64,000 bases of DNA from Roseomonas xinghualingensis (GCF_025791835.1 NZ_JAOXLP010000013.1:66320-130319); one strand, 5' to 3'; counted from the first letter of the stretch, positions 53,730 to 63,506 are shown. Program-made: numbers and translations. The notes: generated by a model from the sequence alone, not told the origin.

Positions 53730-54986
53730 ATGTCGCAGGCATTGGCTCCCCACCCGCAGCAGGCGGTGAACCGCCCCAACGACACTGCTTTGCGCGCTCG
53801 CGCGCGGCAGGTCATTCCCGGTGGCCTTTGGGGCCATCTGAACGCCGCCAAACTGCCGGAAGGCTATCCGCAATTCTTCCAGAGTGCCGAAGGCTGCCGC
53901 CTGACCGATGTGGATGGGCGCGAGTTCATCGACTTCATGTGCTCCTGGGGGCCGATCGTGCTGGGCCATCACCATCCGGCGGTGGAAGAGGCGGCGGCCC
54001 GCCAGGCGGAGCTTGGCGACTGCCTGAATGGCCCCGCCCCGGTGCTGGTGGAATTGGCGGAACTGCTGGTTGGCATGATCCCGCATGCCGATTGGTGCCT
54101 CCTGGCGAAGAACGGCACGGATGCCACCACCGCCTGCGTCACCATCGCCCGCGCCGGTACGGGGCGGCGCAAGGTCCTGGTTGCGCGAGGCAGCTATCAT
54201 GGCGCGGTGCCCTGGTGCTCGCCTTCCATCGCGGGCGTCACGGCGGAGGACCGGGCGCATCTGCTTCCTTTCGAGTATAACGATGTCGCCAGCCTTGAGG
54301 CCGCGGCGGATCAGGCGGGGCACGATCTGGCGGGCATCATCGTCACCGCCTTCCGCCATGACATGAGCCGCGCGCTGGAAATGCCGGAGACGGATTTCGT
54401 GCGCCGCGCACGGGCGGTCTGCGATGCGACCGGGGCGGCGCTGATCCTGGATGACGTGCGCGCGGGCTTCCGGCTGAATCTCGGCGGCTCCTGGGAGGAT
54501 CTGGGCGTGCGGCCGGACCTTGCCGCCTACAGCAAGGCGATCGCCAATGGCCATGCGATGGCGGCGCTCACGGGGGCGGAGCGCTTCCGCGAGACGGCAA
54601 CGAAGGTCTACACCACCGGTTCCTTCTGGTGCACGGCGGTTCCGATGGCCGCCGCGCTGGCGACGCTGACGGAACTGCGCCGTATCGATGGCCCCGCGCG
54701 AATGCGTGCGATGGGTGAGCGCCTGCGCGCGGGCTTCGACCGCCTGGCCGCGCGGCACGGGCTTTCCATCCGCAACAGCGGCCCGCCCTCCATGCCGCTG
54801 CTGCAATTCGAGGGCGATCAGGATTTCCGCCTGGGTGAGGCCTTCTGCGCGGAGGCGCTGCGCCATGGGGCCTACTTCCACCCCCGGCACAACATGTTCC
54901 TCTCCTGCGCCCATACGGAGGCTGATATCGACGCGGCGTTGCAGGCCGCCGATGCGGCCTTTGCCGCTGTGGCGCGGATGGGATGA
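53730..54986 (+). CDS. Class III PLP aminotransferase (glutamate-1-semialdehyde aminomutase-like)
   Basis: A 418-residue fold-type I aminotransferase. NGTDATTACVTIAR binds the PLP phosphate, ALILDDVRAGFR holds the conserved Asp, and AAYSKAIANG the PLP Lys. It follows the HemL layout, but HemL's KVIGGGLP loop is replaced by KAIANGHAM, so it more probably acts on another amino compound. Its position 83 bp after the sugar/inositol operon leaves open a role in aminating a product of that locus. GAAGGA is upstream of the ATG. Confidence 0.82.
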   Translation: MSQALAPHPQQAVNRPNDTALRARARQVIPGGLWGHLNAAKLPEGYPQFFQSAEGCRLTDVDGREFIDFMCSWGPIVLGHHHPAVEEAAARQAELGDCLNGPAPVLVELAELLVGMIPHADWCLLAKNGTDATTACVTIARAGTGRRKVLVARGSYHGAVPWCSPSIAGVTAEDRAHLLPFEYNDVASLEAAADQAGHDLAGIIVTAFRHDMSRALEMPETDFVRRARAVCDATGAALILDDVRAGFRLNLGGSWEDLGVRPDLAAYSKAIANGHAMAALTGAERFRETATKVYTTGSFWCTAVPMAAALATLTELRRIDGPARMRAMGERLRAGFDRLAARHGLSIRNSGPPSMPLLQFEGDQDFRLGEAFCAEALRHGAYFHPRHNMFLSCAHTEADIDAALQAADAAFAAVARMG

Positions 54987-54995
54987 AGAGAAAGG

Positions 54996-55122
54996 CCGGG
55001 GAGAAGGAATTCTCCCCGGGCCCCTCATCTTTTTCTTCGAGTTTTTGGGCGCGCCAGTGTCACCGGCGCATCAGCGCTACAAACAAAAAAATAAAAGGGG
55101 GCCGGGGGATACTTCCCCCGGC
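54996..55122. repeat. Intergenic element with two terminator hairpins (family A, inverted full copy)
   Basis: Hairpin 54996-55019 (CCGGGGAGAA-GGAA-TTCTCCCCGG), then GGCCCCTCATCTTTTTCTTCG, a GC stem-forming middle, and hairpin GCCGGGGGA-TACT-TCCCCCGGC (55101-55122), which on the minus strand is followed by CCCCCTTTTATTTTTTTG. Read in reverse it aligns end to end with 24262-24384. It forms terminators for both convergent genes. Confidence 0.82.
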
Positions 55123-55127
55123 ATTTC

Positions 55128-56591
55128 CTACCTGAACACCCTGGGCAACCTGCCGATCCAGGGGCAGGCCGCCTCATAGGCCGCGGCCGCGCGCAGCACC
55201 TCCCTGTCGCCGCGTGGCGGTCCGATGATCTGCATGCCCATCGGAAGCCCATCCGCGCTGAAGCCCGCCGGAACGCTGATGGAGGGGAGGCCCGCCATGG
55301 TGGCGCCGGCGACGACTTCCATCCAGCGATGATAGCTGTCCATCGCGCGGCCATTGATCTCCTTCGGCCAATGCAGATCGGCCGAGAAGGGAAAGACCTG
55401 AGCCGAGGGGATGAGTAGGAAGTCGAAGCGCTCGAACAGGGCGGTGAAGGCCTTGTACCAGGCACCGCGCGCGATCCCGGCCTCATAGATGTCGAGGCCG
55501 GTGAGGCGGTGGCTCTGCTCGATCTCCCAGATCGCTTCGGGCTTCAGCAGGGCGCGCGTGCGCGGGTCCCGGTAGGCCGCGTCATGGCGGCCGCCAATGC
55601 TCTGCTGGCGCAGCGTGACGAAAGCGCGCCAGAGACGCTCGGGATCGAAATCCACCTTCGTCGGCTCAACGCTGGCGCCGGTTCCGGCCAGCACATCGCA
55701 GGCGCCGGCGCAGAGTTCCAGCACACCCGGCTCGAAGGGAAGGTGGCCACCGAGGTCGCCGAGCCAACCGAAGCGCAAGGTGCGGGGATCGGCCGAAAGC
55801 GCGTCCTCGAAGCGGAAGTCAGGCGCTTCGAGCGAAAGCGGCGCACGCCGGTCATGGCCGGACTGCACCGTGAGGAGCATGGCGACATCTTCGATCGTGC
55901 GCCCCATCGGGCCATCGGTGGAGAGCTGGCCATAGAAGGGATCGAGTCCTTCTGACGGGACACGTCCCTGGGAAGGCCGGAAGCCGAAGACATTGTTGAA
56001 GGCCGCGGGATTGCGCAGCGAGCCGCCCATGTCGCTGCCATCCGCCACGGGCAGCATGCGCAGCGCGAGGGCCACCGCCGCGCTGCCGCTCGAACCGCCA
56101 CCGATGCGCGACGGGTCATAGGCGTTGCGGGTAACGCCGAAGATGGGGTTGTAGGTGTTGGAGCCGTAGCCGAACTCCGGAACATTCGTCTTGCCGATGA
56201 TGATGGCGCCGGCTGCCCGCATGCGGGCAACGAAGATCGAGTCTGTTTCCGGGACCAGATCGGCGAAGAGCGGCGAGCCATAGGTGGTGCGCAGGCCCCG
56301 TGTCAGCGCGAGGTCCTTGATGGCCTGGGGCAACCCATGCAGCGGCCCGACCGCCTCGCCACGCGCAACCGCCGCATCGGCCGCCCGCGCCTCGGCCATC
56401 AGCTCCTCCCGCGGGCGCAGGGAAACGATGGCATTGCAGACCGGATTCACCGCCTCGATATGATCGAGATAGGCCGACATCACCTCGGCGGCGGAAAGCT
56501 TCCTCTCGCGGATCATGCGGGCGAGCGGCACCGCGTTGATCCCGCAAATCTCCGGCAGGGAGACCTGTTGCGGATACCAAGCTTCATTCAT
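55128..56591 (-). CDS. Amidase (amidase signature family)
   Basis: A 487-residue Ser-cisSer-Lys hydrolase: Lys in LPQAIKDLAL, the Gly/Ser-rich GGGSSGSAAVALAL with the cis-Ser, and GSDMGGSLRNPAAF with the nucleophile Ser. Substrates in this family vary from carboxamides to peptides and urethanes. ATG 56591 opens a sequence like other members (MNEAWYPQQVSLPEICGIN in part); the longer frame from 56705 is not supported. Its end lies on a shared terminator element with the aminotransferase. Confidence 0.88.
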   Translation of the reverse strand: MNEAWYPQQVSLPEICGINAVPLARMIRERKLSAAEVMSAYLDHIEAVNPVCNAIVSLRPREELMAEARAADAAVARGEAVGPLHGLPQAIKDLALTRGLRTTYGSPLFADLVPETDSIFVARMRAAGAIIIGKTNVPEFGYGSNTYNPIFGVTRNAYDPSRIGGGSSGSAAVALALRMLPVADGSDMGGSLRNPAAFNNVFGFRPSQGRVPSEGLDPFYGQLSTDGPMGRTIEDVAMLLTVQSGHDRRAPLSLEAPDFRFEDALSADPRTLRFGWLGDLGGHLPFEPGVLELCAGACDVLAGTGASVEPTKVDFDPERLWRAFVTLRQQSIGGRHDAAYRDPRTRALLKPEAIWEIEQSHRLTGLDIYEAGIARGAWYKAFTALFERFDFLLIPSAQVFPFSADLHWPKEINGRAMDSYHRWMEVVAGATMAGLPSISVPAGFSADGLPMGMQIIGPPRGDREVLRAAAAYEAACPWIGRLPRVFR

Positions 56592-56874
56592 CGGGCCGAA
56601 TACGCTCCATGCGAAGGGGAAGGCACCTGCGTGATAGCGCGCGGCTCGGCGCCGGGTCCAATCGGTGGGCGGAAGCGCGGCGGCCGCCGGAACCGATCCT
56701 GGCATGATCCGGTGGGCCGCTTCGGCACGCCGGATGATTCGCCCGAAAGGGCTCAGGACCGGGCCGGATCTTGTGAACGGTCTTTCTTCAGGATCCGCAA
56801 CGTTATGCGTCCGCCGGGGTTAATGGCCGGCGCCTTTCGACCGACGGGGTGCGTTTGTCGTTAGGGTTTTCACG

Positions 56875-57132
56875 ATGACCACCGAACTTCTTGTCGATTC
56901 CGATGCGCTCGAGATGGCGTTCCGCCAGCTCCTGGAAGTACGGCTTCTGGCATGCCCGCAGGCGGTGGACGAAACCCATACCCTTCTGCAGATCAGGGAT
57001 GAGTTGTCGCTCCTGCTGCATCGTTCCGAGCTGGGTCCAGACCCTGTGCAGGAAACAGCCAGGCGCGCGCGTCTTGCGGCTGGGCTGGATGCGGCGCTGC
57101 GCGACATGCTCGCAGACCGTGCCAGTGCCTGA
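56875..57132 (+). CDS. Small hypothetical helical protein
   Basis: An 85-residue, Leu/Glu/Arg-rich protein, predicted to be mostly helical (LEMAFRQLLEVRLLACPQ, LLQIRDELSLLLHR). There is a weak TAGGG before the ATG. I recognise no family. The 283-bp space to its left holds the divergent amidase promoter. Confidence 0.45.
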   Translation: MTTELLVDSDALEMAFRQLLEVRLLACPQAVDETHTLLQIRDELSLLLHRSELGPDPVQETARRARLAAGLDAALRDMLADRASA

Positions 57133-57216
57133 AAGGGCGGGTGCCTGAAAGGGCCGTTTTTAGCGTTGAATCCGCTTTCGCCGCCCCGGCCCCGCCATCC
57201 CCTGGCATGCCGTTCC

Positions 57217-57441
57217 TCAACCCGATGGGTGGGGAGGCCAGCCTTGCCGGCCTGTGTCGCGGGAACGGAGGGCCTGCTCCACCTCCCGCAGGAAGCTGAG
57301 CACCAGCTTCAGGCGTTGCCGCAGCGCGAAATCTTCGAGATTGGATAGCCTCTCATCCTGGCTGCCCTGACGGCCGAGATAACCGGCGTGGCCCAGTGTA
57401 ATGGTGACCCTGGGCTGGCGTCTCGCCCTGGTTCGCGGCAT
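57217..57441 (-). CDS. Small basic hypothetical protein downstream of mfd's opposite end
   Basis: A 74-residue protein starting MPRTRARRQPRVTITLGHAG, with GGGAGG six bases upstream. It is Arg-rich and has a Leu-rich helix (LRQRLKLVLSFLREVEQAL). I know no homologue. It is the next gene after mfd on the minus strand, 162 bp beyond it. Confidence 0.42.
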   Translation of the reverse strand: MPRTRARRQPRVTITLGHAGYLGRQGSQDERLSNLEDFALRQRLKLVLSFLREVEQALRSRDTGRQGWPPHPSG

Positions 57442-57603
57442 GGCCGCCTCCCAACATGGCCATTGGTTGGTCCAGGCCGGAAGGCGCCTGGACTGGCTGA
57501 ACCATAAGTGCCGCGACTCCATAGGGTTGCATCGCGAAATGACGCGCCGGCCCATCGGCGCCTGAGTTTGGCGCCTGCCGTAAGGGCGCGCCTTCCCGGC
57601 TTC

Positions 57604-60600
57604 TCAGGCGGCCCTCGCCAGCCGCCGGTTCCGCGCCAGGCGGTTCAGCAGTTCCGTCGCCGTGGCGAGTAGCCCCGCCACGTCCTGGCTGGCCTTCGGA
57701 AGCAGGATCCGTTCTCCGCGCAACTCCAGCGGCGCCTCGGCCGCCGGGGGCTTGCCGCGGAAGGTGGCGGCGGCCGCGTTGGGGCCGACTTCCAGCTTGG
57801 CGATGCCAAGCCGGTGGCACTGCACCCGCAGCCGGGCCAGGGCCAGGAGGTTGGCGGCGGGTTCGGGCGGCGGGCCGAAGCGGTCGGCCAGCTCTTCCGC
57901 GAAATCACCGAGCGCCACCGCATCGCCGCGTCGCAGGATAGCGGCGAGGCGGGCATGCAGTTCCACCCGCAGCGCTTCTTCCTCGACATAGTCCCTGGGA
58001 AAGCCTGCCGAGACACCGATGGCGAGAACCGGCGTCCACTCCTCCGACGGCTTCTCGCCGCGGGCGACATGCAGCGCGCCCTCGATGAGGTGCTGGTACA
58101 GCTCCATCCCGATCAGCTTCATATGGCCGGCCTGGCTTTCGCCCAGAAGATCGCCGGCGCCGCGCAGGTCCATGTCCCGCGCGCTGATGGCGAAGCCGGC
58201 ACCGATGCGGTCCAGGGCCTCCAGCGTCTTGAGCCGCTTCAGCGTCAGCGGGGAGGGGGGGGCCTCGGGATCGGTCAGCAGGATGATGGAACCACGCACC
58301 CGCCCGCGCCCGACGCGGCCGCGCAGCTGGTGCAGCTGGCCCAGGCCGAAGCGGTCGGCCCGCCAGACGAGCATGGTGTTGGCGCGCGGTACGTCGAGGC
58401 CGGTCTCGACGATGTTGGTGGAGAGAAGGACGTCGCCCTTGCCCTCGGCGAAGCGCACCAGGGCGGTGTCCACCTCCTCAGCCGGCAGATCGCCATGGGC
58501 CTCGATGATCTCCAGCTCCGGCAGCAGGGCATTGATGCGCGCGCGCATGCCGGGCAGGTCCTCGATGCGGGAGCAGACCACGAAGCTCTGCCCGCCCCGC
58601 CGGTGCTCGCGGGCGAGGGCCTGGCGCAGCACCGCATCGTCCAGTGGGACATGCGCGGTGTGGATGGGCTGGCGGCGGCCCGGGGGCGTGGCGATGACGC
58701 TGAGATCCTCCAGCCCCAGCAGGGCCGCCTGCAGGGTGCGGGGGATCGGGGTGGCGGTCATGGCCAGGACATGCACATCCGCGCCCAGCCGTCGGATCAT
58801 CTCCTTCTGGCGCGTGCCGAAGCGCTGCTCCTCATCGATCACCACCAGGCCGAGATCGCTGAAGCGCACGCCCTTGCCGGCCAGTGCCTGGGTGCCGATG
58901 ACGATCCGCACGCTGCCATCCGCCAGCCCGGCCTTGACCGATTTCGCCTCGGCGGCGGAGGAGAGGCGGGAGAGCTGCTCGATCCGGATGGGCTTGCCGC
59001 CCAACCTCATGCCCGCGAAACGGCGGCGGAAGGTGTTGAGGTGCTGGCGCACCAGGACGGTGGTGGGGGCCAGCAGCGCCACCTGCTTGCCGGCCAGCGC
59101 CGCCACCGCCGCGGCCCGCAACGCCACCTCGGTCTTGCCGAAGCCGACATCGCCGCAGACCAGCCGGTTCATCGGGCGGCCGGAGGCAAGATCGGCCAGC
59201 ACGGCGTCGATCGCCTCGGCCTGATCCTGGGTCAGCGCATAAGGGAAGCGGGCAGCGAAGCGGTCATAGGCACTGCCGCGCGCCTTCAGCGCGGGGGCGG
59301 TCCGCCGCTCCGCCTCCTGCGCCATCCGCACCAGCACCTTCGCGGTTTCAGCAACCTGCGCCTGGACCTCGGCCCGGCGCTTAGGCCATGCCTCGGTGCC
59401 GAGCCGATCCAGCGTCACGCTGGCGGCCTCGGCTCCGTAGCGCCAGATGCGGTCCATTTCCTCCAGCGGCACCAACTGCATCGCGCCGCCGGCATATTCG
59501 AGCCTGAGGCAATCCAGCGTCGCATCGCCGACCGTCACGGCCTCCACGCAGCGAAGGGCGCCAAGGCCGTGGTCGAGATGGACCACCGCATCGCCGGGCT
59601 GGAGGCCTGGCCCGGCCAGGTCGAGCATTCGTTCCCGCTCCGGCCCCTGGGCACGCGCCGGGGCTGGGCGGATGTCGTTGGGGGCGACCACCACCGCGTC
59701 TCCGGCCGTGAAGCCTGCCTCCAGCAGCCCATCCATCACGCCGAAACTGCCGGGAGGCGAGGCCCGCAGCGCGGCCCAGCCGGAAAACTGCCGCGGTTCC
59801 AGTTCCAGGCGCTGGCGGACCAGCCGCAGCATGGCGCGGGTGCGCTGGCGCGTGCGGCCCGAGAGGGCGACCCGACGGCCCGCGGCGAGTTGCTCCTCGA
59901 GGAAGCGGAGGAAGGCTTCCTCCGGCTCCCGCTCGTTGACGAAACGGGGGATGAGGCCCTCGGGCTCCTCGGGCGGTTCCTCCAGCCGTGTCACCGGGTG
60001 CCCGGCGAGGGCTTCCGACCAGGCTTTCTCATCCAGATAGAGGCGGGCGGGTTCCGAGGCCTGGCGCTGGCCCTCCTGCGGTGCCGCCAGGGCGAAGCGG
60101 GACCGGTAGGCGTCTGCGACATCCGCCACGCGCTGGGGGAGCAGTTCCTCCACCTCCGGGTCCAGCACAACAGGGGCTTTGGGGAGAAGGGAGAAGAGCG
60201 TTACGAGGGCCGGGTGAAGATCGGCCAGGGTGTGCTCCACCCCCTGGGTGTGGGTCTCCTCCGAATCCTCTGGCCAGACGACTTCCGAGGCCGGGCCGAG
60301 CGTGACGGATTCCACCTCCTCCAGGCTGCGCTGGGTCAGCGGGTCGTAGCGGCGGATGGAGGTGATCCGCCCTTCTTCATGTTCGATCCGGCAGGGCAGA
60401 TCGGCCTCGCCCGCCGGGTAGAGGTCCAGCACCGATCCACGCAGCGCGGCCTCGCCGGGCTCGTCCACCCGCTCATCGAGGATATAGCCCAGCCGCTCCA
60501 GGCGGCGTTCCACGGTTTCCGTATCCAGCGGCTGCCCGATGCGGAACTCCAGCTCGGCATAGGTTTCTGGCGGTGGCAGGCGCAGGGTGGCGGCGTCCAG

Positions 60601-60888
60601 GCTGGCGATCACCAGCCATGGCTTCCCCTCACGGGTGACGAGGCCGTGCAGCACCGCCATGCGCTGGCCCATGATCTGGCGGGAAGGGGAGGTGCGGTCA
60701 TAGGGCAGGCAATCCCAGGCCGGCAGGAATGCGACAGGCAGTTCCGGGGCAAGGGCCCGCGCTGCCTGGGCCAGGCGAGAGGCCCGGGCCTCGCTTCGCG
60801 CCACATGGATGGCGCCCCCGGCTTCCGCGGCCAGTTCCAGCAGCCGCGCGGCCAGCCGGCCTTCCGGTTCCGCCACCAATCCTGTCAT
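57604..60888 (-). CDS. mfd: Transcription-repair coupling factor
   Basis: A 1094-residue translocase that removes RNA polymerase stalled at DNA lesions and recruits UvrA. The N-terminal UvrB-like part has FLPAWDCLPYDRTSPS; the RNA-polymerase-interacting and central region includes LDHGLGALRCVEAV; the RecG-like motor has Walker A GDVGFGKTE near residue 580, motif II DEEQRFG near 685, TATPIPRTL, and GRVGRGRVRG (motif VI). A C-terminal TRCF domain follows. ATG 60888 has AGGGGG upstream; the TTG at 60909 is less likely. Length is near the usual ~1150. Confidence 0.95.
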   Translation of the reverse strand: MTGLVAEPEGRLAARLLELAAEAGGAIHVARSEARASRLAQAARALAPELPVAFLPAWDCLPYDRTSPSRQIMGQRMAVLHGLVTREGKPWLVIASLDAATLRLPPPETYAELEFRIGQPLDTETVERRLERLGYILDERVDEPGEAALRGSVLDLYPAGEADLPCRIEHEEGRITSIRRYDPLTQRSLEEVESVTLGPASEVVWPEDSEETHTQGVEHTLADLHPALVTLFSLLPKAPVVLDPEVEELLPQRVADVADAYRSRFALAAPQEGQRQASEPARLYLDEKAWSEALAGHPVTRLEEPPEEPEGLIPRFVNEREPEEAFLRFLEEQLAAGRRVALSGRTRQRTRAMLRLVRQRLELEPRQFSGWAALRASPPGSFGVMDGLLEAGFTAGDAVVVAPNDIRPAPARAQGPERERMLDLAGPGLQPGDAVVHLDHGLGALRCVEAVTVGDATLDCLRLEYAGGAMQLVPLEEMDRIWRYGAEAASVTLDRLGTEAWPKRRAEVQAQVAETAKVLVRMAQEAERRTAPALKARGSAYDRFAARFPYALTQDQAEAIDAVLADLASGRPMNRLVCGDVGFGKTEVALRAAAVAALAGKQVALLAPTTVLVRQHLNTFRRRFAGMRLGGKPIRIEQLSRLSSAAEAKSVKAGLADGSVRIVIGTQALAGKGVRFSDLGLVVIDEEQRFGTRQKEMIRRLGADVHVLAMTATPIPRTLQAALLGLEDLSVIATPPGRRQPIHTAHVPLDDAVLRQALAREHRRGGQSFVVCSRIEDLPGMRARINALLPELEIIEAHGDLPAEEVDTALVRFAEGKGDVLLSTNIVETGLDVPRANTMLVWRADRFGLGQLHQLRGRVGRGRVRGSIILLTDPEAPPSPLTLKRLKTLEALDRIGAGFAISARDMDLRGAGDLLGESQAGHMKLIGMELYQHLIEGALHVARGEKPSEEWTPVLAIGVSAGFPRDYVEEEALRVELHARLAAILRRGDAVALGDFAEELADRFGPPPEPAANLLALARLRVQCHRLGIAKLEVGPNAAAATFRGKPPAAEAPLELRGERILLPKASQDVAGLLATATELLNRLARNRRLARAA

Positions 60889-61114
60889 CGCGCCCCCTGA
60901 GTGGATCAAGCTTCCCAGAACGCGGAACGGGCGCGCGGGGCGGCACGCTCACCGCCACCATCGCATCTGGACCGGCGCCGCGTGCATTTCGTCAGGCGGA
61001 TCGATCTGGCCCGCAACCAGACGGGGTGATGCCTGTTCCTGCGCTGGCGCAGCCGATGGGGGTTGGCGCCGGGAAGGGGCCACCCGGCGAACGGGTGGCA
61101 GTGCCGACACACGC

Positions 61115-62962
61115 ATGACACTCGACCAGGGTTTGGCGTTCGGGTTGATGGGCGTCACGATCGCCCTCTTCCTCTGGGGGCGTTTTGCCTATGACGCGGT
61201 CGCCCTCGGGGCGCTGCTGGCGGGCATCCTTCTGGGCATCGTCCCGCTGGACCGTGCCTTCTCCGGCTTTTCCGACGATGTGGTGGTGATCGTCGCGGCG
61301 GCGCTGGTGATCAGCCATGCCGTGGCCCGTTCGGGCGCGGTGGAGACCATCATGCGGCCGGTGACGCCGCATCTGCGCAGCGTGGCCGTGCAGGTGCCGG
61401 CGCTGGCCGGGGTCACCATGGTGCTGGCGATGGTCACCAAGAATGTGGGCGCGCTGGCGATCCTGATGCCGGTGGCGATGCAGCTGGCCCGCCGCACCGG
61501 CACCCCGCCCGCGGCACTGCTGATGCCCATGTCCTTCGCGGCGATGATGGGCGGCGTCGTCACCTTGGTCGGCACCGCGCCCAACATCATCATGTCCCGC
61601 GTGCGGGAGGATCTGACCGGCGCGCCCTTCCGCATGTTCGATTATGCCCCTGTGGGGCTGGGGATCTGCGTCGTCGCGTTGCTGTTCCTGGCGATCGGCT
61701 GGCGCCTGCTGCCCGGCGGGCGGCGCGGCGCGGCCTCCATGGATGCCGCTTTCAATATCGGCCAGTACACGGTGGAGGCGCGAATCCCCGAGGAGAGCGC
61801 GGCCATTGGCATGACGGTGGCGGAGCTGGAGGCCCTGGCCGAGGAGGAGGTGCGGGTTTCCGCCATCCTGCCGGCCAAGGAGGACTTCCGGGTGCTGGAG
61901 GGAGCGGGCGCGCCCCTGCCCCTGCCCATCATCCCGCCAGACTCCACCCATCCATCGCCCGGCCGGCGCCTTCAGGCCCATGAAGGGCTGATGCTGCGGG
62001 GGGAGGCGACGGATCTGGAGCGTCTGGTCGCCCGCGCCGGGCTGGTCCTGGCTGGGGATGCCCCGGTGCCCGACAATCCCGAGACCACCGAGGACGACAT
62101 GAAGGTGGTGGAGGGGGTGGTGACGAGCGAGAGCCCGTTGGTCGGCCGTTCCCCGGCGGCGCTGACACTGCGCAGCCGCCATGGCGTCTCGTTGCTGGCT
62201 GTCAGCCGCCGGGGAGAGACCCGGATCCGGGATCGCCTCTCCCAGCTTCGGCTGCGGGCGGGTGATGTGGTGCTGCTGCGGGGTCTGGCGGCCACCATGC
62301 CTGACAATCTGGGCGAGCTTCGGGTGCTGCCCCTGGCGGAGCGCGGCATGGTGCTGGGCCGCGGCCACCGGTCCTGGGTCCCGCTCGGGGTGCTGGCGGC
62401 GGCGATGGCGCTGGTGGCGGTGGGGCTGCTGCCGGTGTCGGTCGCCTTCTTCGGTGCCGTGGTGGCGCTCTTTGTCTTCCGGGTGATGACCACCCGGGAG
62501 GCCTATGAGGCGGTGGACTGGCCGGTGATCGTGCTGTTGGCGGCGCTGATCCCGGTGAGCGGCGCCATCCAGCATACAGGCGGCACAGATCTGCTGGCCG
62601 GCTGGCTGACCGGGGCTGTGGAGGGGCTGCCCGCGATAGCCGCCCTGGCCGTGACCATGCTGCTGGCCATGGCGGTGACACCCTTCCTGAACAATGCCGC
62701 CACCGTGCTGGTGATGGGGCCGATCGCCGCGACGCTGGCCAGCAAACTGGGGCTGAACCCGGATCCCTTCCTGATGGCGGTGGCGCTGGGGGCCGCCAGC
62801 GACTTCCTCACCCCCATCGGACATCAGTGCAACACGCTGGTGATGGGGCCGGGCGGCTATCGCTTCGGCGACTACGCCCGGCTGGGGCTTCCGCTCTCGC
62901 TCCTGGTGGTGGCGGCGGGGGTGCCGCTGATCGCCTGGTTCTGGCCGTTGGCGCCGCATTGA
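61115..62962 (+). CDS. SLC13 / divalent anion:sodium symporter-type permease with TrkA-C domains
   Basis: A 615-residue membrane protein. About 10-11 hydrophobic segments are split by a cytoplasmic insert (~205-415) with two RCK_C/TrkA-C regulatory domains (TVEARIPEESAAIGMTVAEL and VVTSESPLVGRSPAALTLRS). The substrate-binding hairpins show LVGTAPNIIMS (152-161) and FLNNAATVLVMGP, conserved in sulfate/dicarboxylate transporters. The likely substrate is sulfate, a dicarboxylate or similar anion. ATG 61115 is chosen from the first predicted membrane helix; its ribosome-binding site is weak. Confidence 0.87.
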   Translation: MTLDQGLAFGLMGVTIALFLWGRFAYDAVALGALLAGILLGIVPLDRAFSGFSDDVVVIVAAALVISHAVARSGAVETIMRPVTPHLRSVAVQVPALAGVTMVLAMVTKNVGALAILMPVAMQLARRTGTPPAALLMPMSFAAMMGGVVTLVGTAPNIIMSRVREDLTGAPFRMFDYAPVGLGICVVALLFLAIGWRLLPGGRRGAASMDAAFNIGQYTVEARIPEESAAIGMTVAELEALAEEEVRVSAILPAKEDFRVLEGAGAPLPLPIIPPDSTHPSPGRRLQAHEGLMLRGEATDLERLVARAGLVLAGDAPVPDNPETTEDDMKVVEGVVTSESPLVGRSPAALTLRSRHGVSLLAVSRRGETRIRDRLSQLRLRAGDVVLLRGLAATMPDNLGELRVLPLAERGMVLGRGHRSWVPLGVLAAAMALVAVGLLPVSVAFFGAVVALFVFRVMTTREAYEAVDWPVIVLLAALIPVSGAIQHTGGTDLLAGWLTGAVEGLPAIAALAVTMLLAMAVTPFLNNAATVLVMGPIAATLASKLGLNPDPFLMAVALGAASDFLTPIGHQCNTLVMGPGGYRFGDYARLGLPLSLLVVAAGVPLIAWFWPLAPH

Positions 62963-63033
62963 TGAGGGGCGCGCAACCGGGATGGTGCCCGCATACTTTT
63001 GTCATGCGTCTTTACCCGGACGCGGAGGTGACC

Positions 63034-63249
63034 ATGACCGAAAGCGGAAAAGGCGGTTCCAGGCATGACCCGGGCGATTCCGTTCCCCCTGGCGTGGCCC
63101 CGGAGGACCCTGCACCGCTGAGCGAAGAAGAGCGTGAGGTGAAGCGGAAGCTGGAGGAGCTGGGTGAAGGCTCCGGTGATCCGCCCCCTCGCCGGGGTGA
63201 GCCGCAGGGTCGGGCGGAGCCTGAGGGGCCGGAGAAGAAGGGCGCATAA
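63034..63249 (+). CDS. Small acidic hypothetical protein
   Basis: A 71-residue, charged and probably disordered protein (MTESGKGGSRHDPGDSVPPG..., with LSEEEREVKRKLEELGEG in the middle). GGAGG lies six bases before ATG 63034, a strong signal. It may be a stress-related small protein; no family known to me fits. Confidence 0.6.
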   Translation: MTESGKGGSRHDPGDSVPPGVAPEDPAPLSEEEREVKRKLEELGEGSGDPPPRRGEPQGRAEPEGPEKKGA

Positions 63250-63477
63250 CAACGCCTAGCCGCCAGCTTGGTTACGCTGCGATTTCACGAAGGGGCGAGA
63301 TTCTTGGGAATACCCACTTGCGTTGTGTGCGTTGATGGCTCATATCCCCGTTCACCGGCAGGGCGCTGAGGCGCTTCCGCCGGGCCGGTTTCCGGGGGTT
63401 GGATAGGGGCTGCGAGGTCCTGGTTCAAGCGCTTCGGGTGGGGGTTTCGGCTCCTGCGGGCCTTTGAAAAAGGGCTC

Positions 63478-63506
63478 TTGCCAGCCGGACCGGGCGGTGC
63501 TAGATA
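63478..63506 (+). promoter_or_regulatory. rrn operon promoter
   Basis: TTGCCA, exactly 17 bp, TAGATA; transcription would start near 63514, about 360 bp before 16S rRNA. Confidence 0.65.

Noticed and set aside
57814-60900. 1028-codon open frame antisense to mfd
   Set aside because: It is a long shadow frame typical of high GC DNA; the minus strand encodes a complete Mfd.
60809-61114. N-terminal extension of the SLC13 permease frame
   Set aside because: It overlaps the start of mfd on the other strand, is Arg/Gly-rich and precedes the first membrane helix without similarity.
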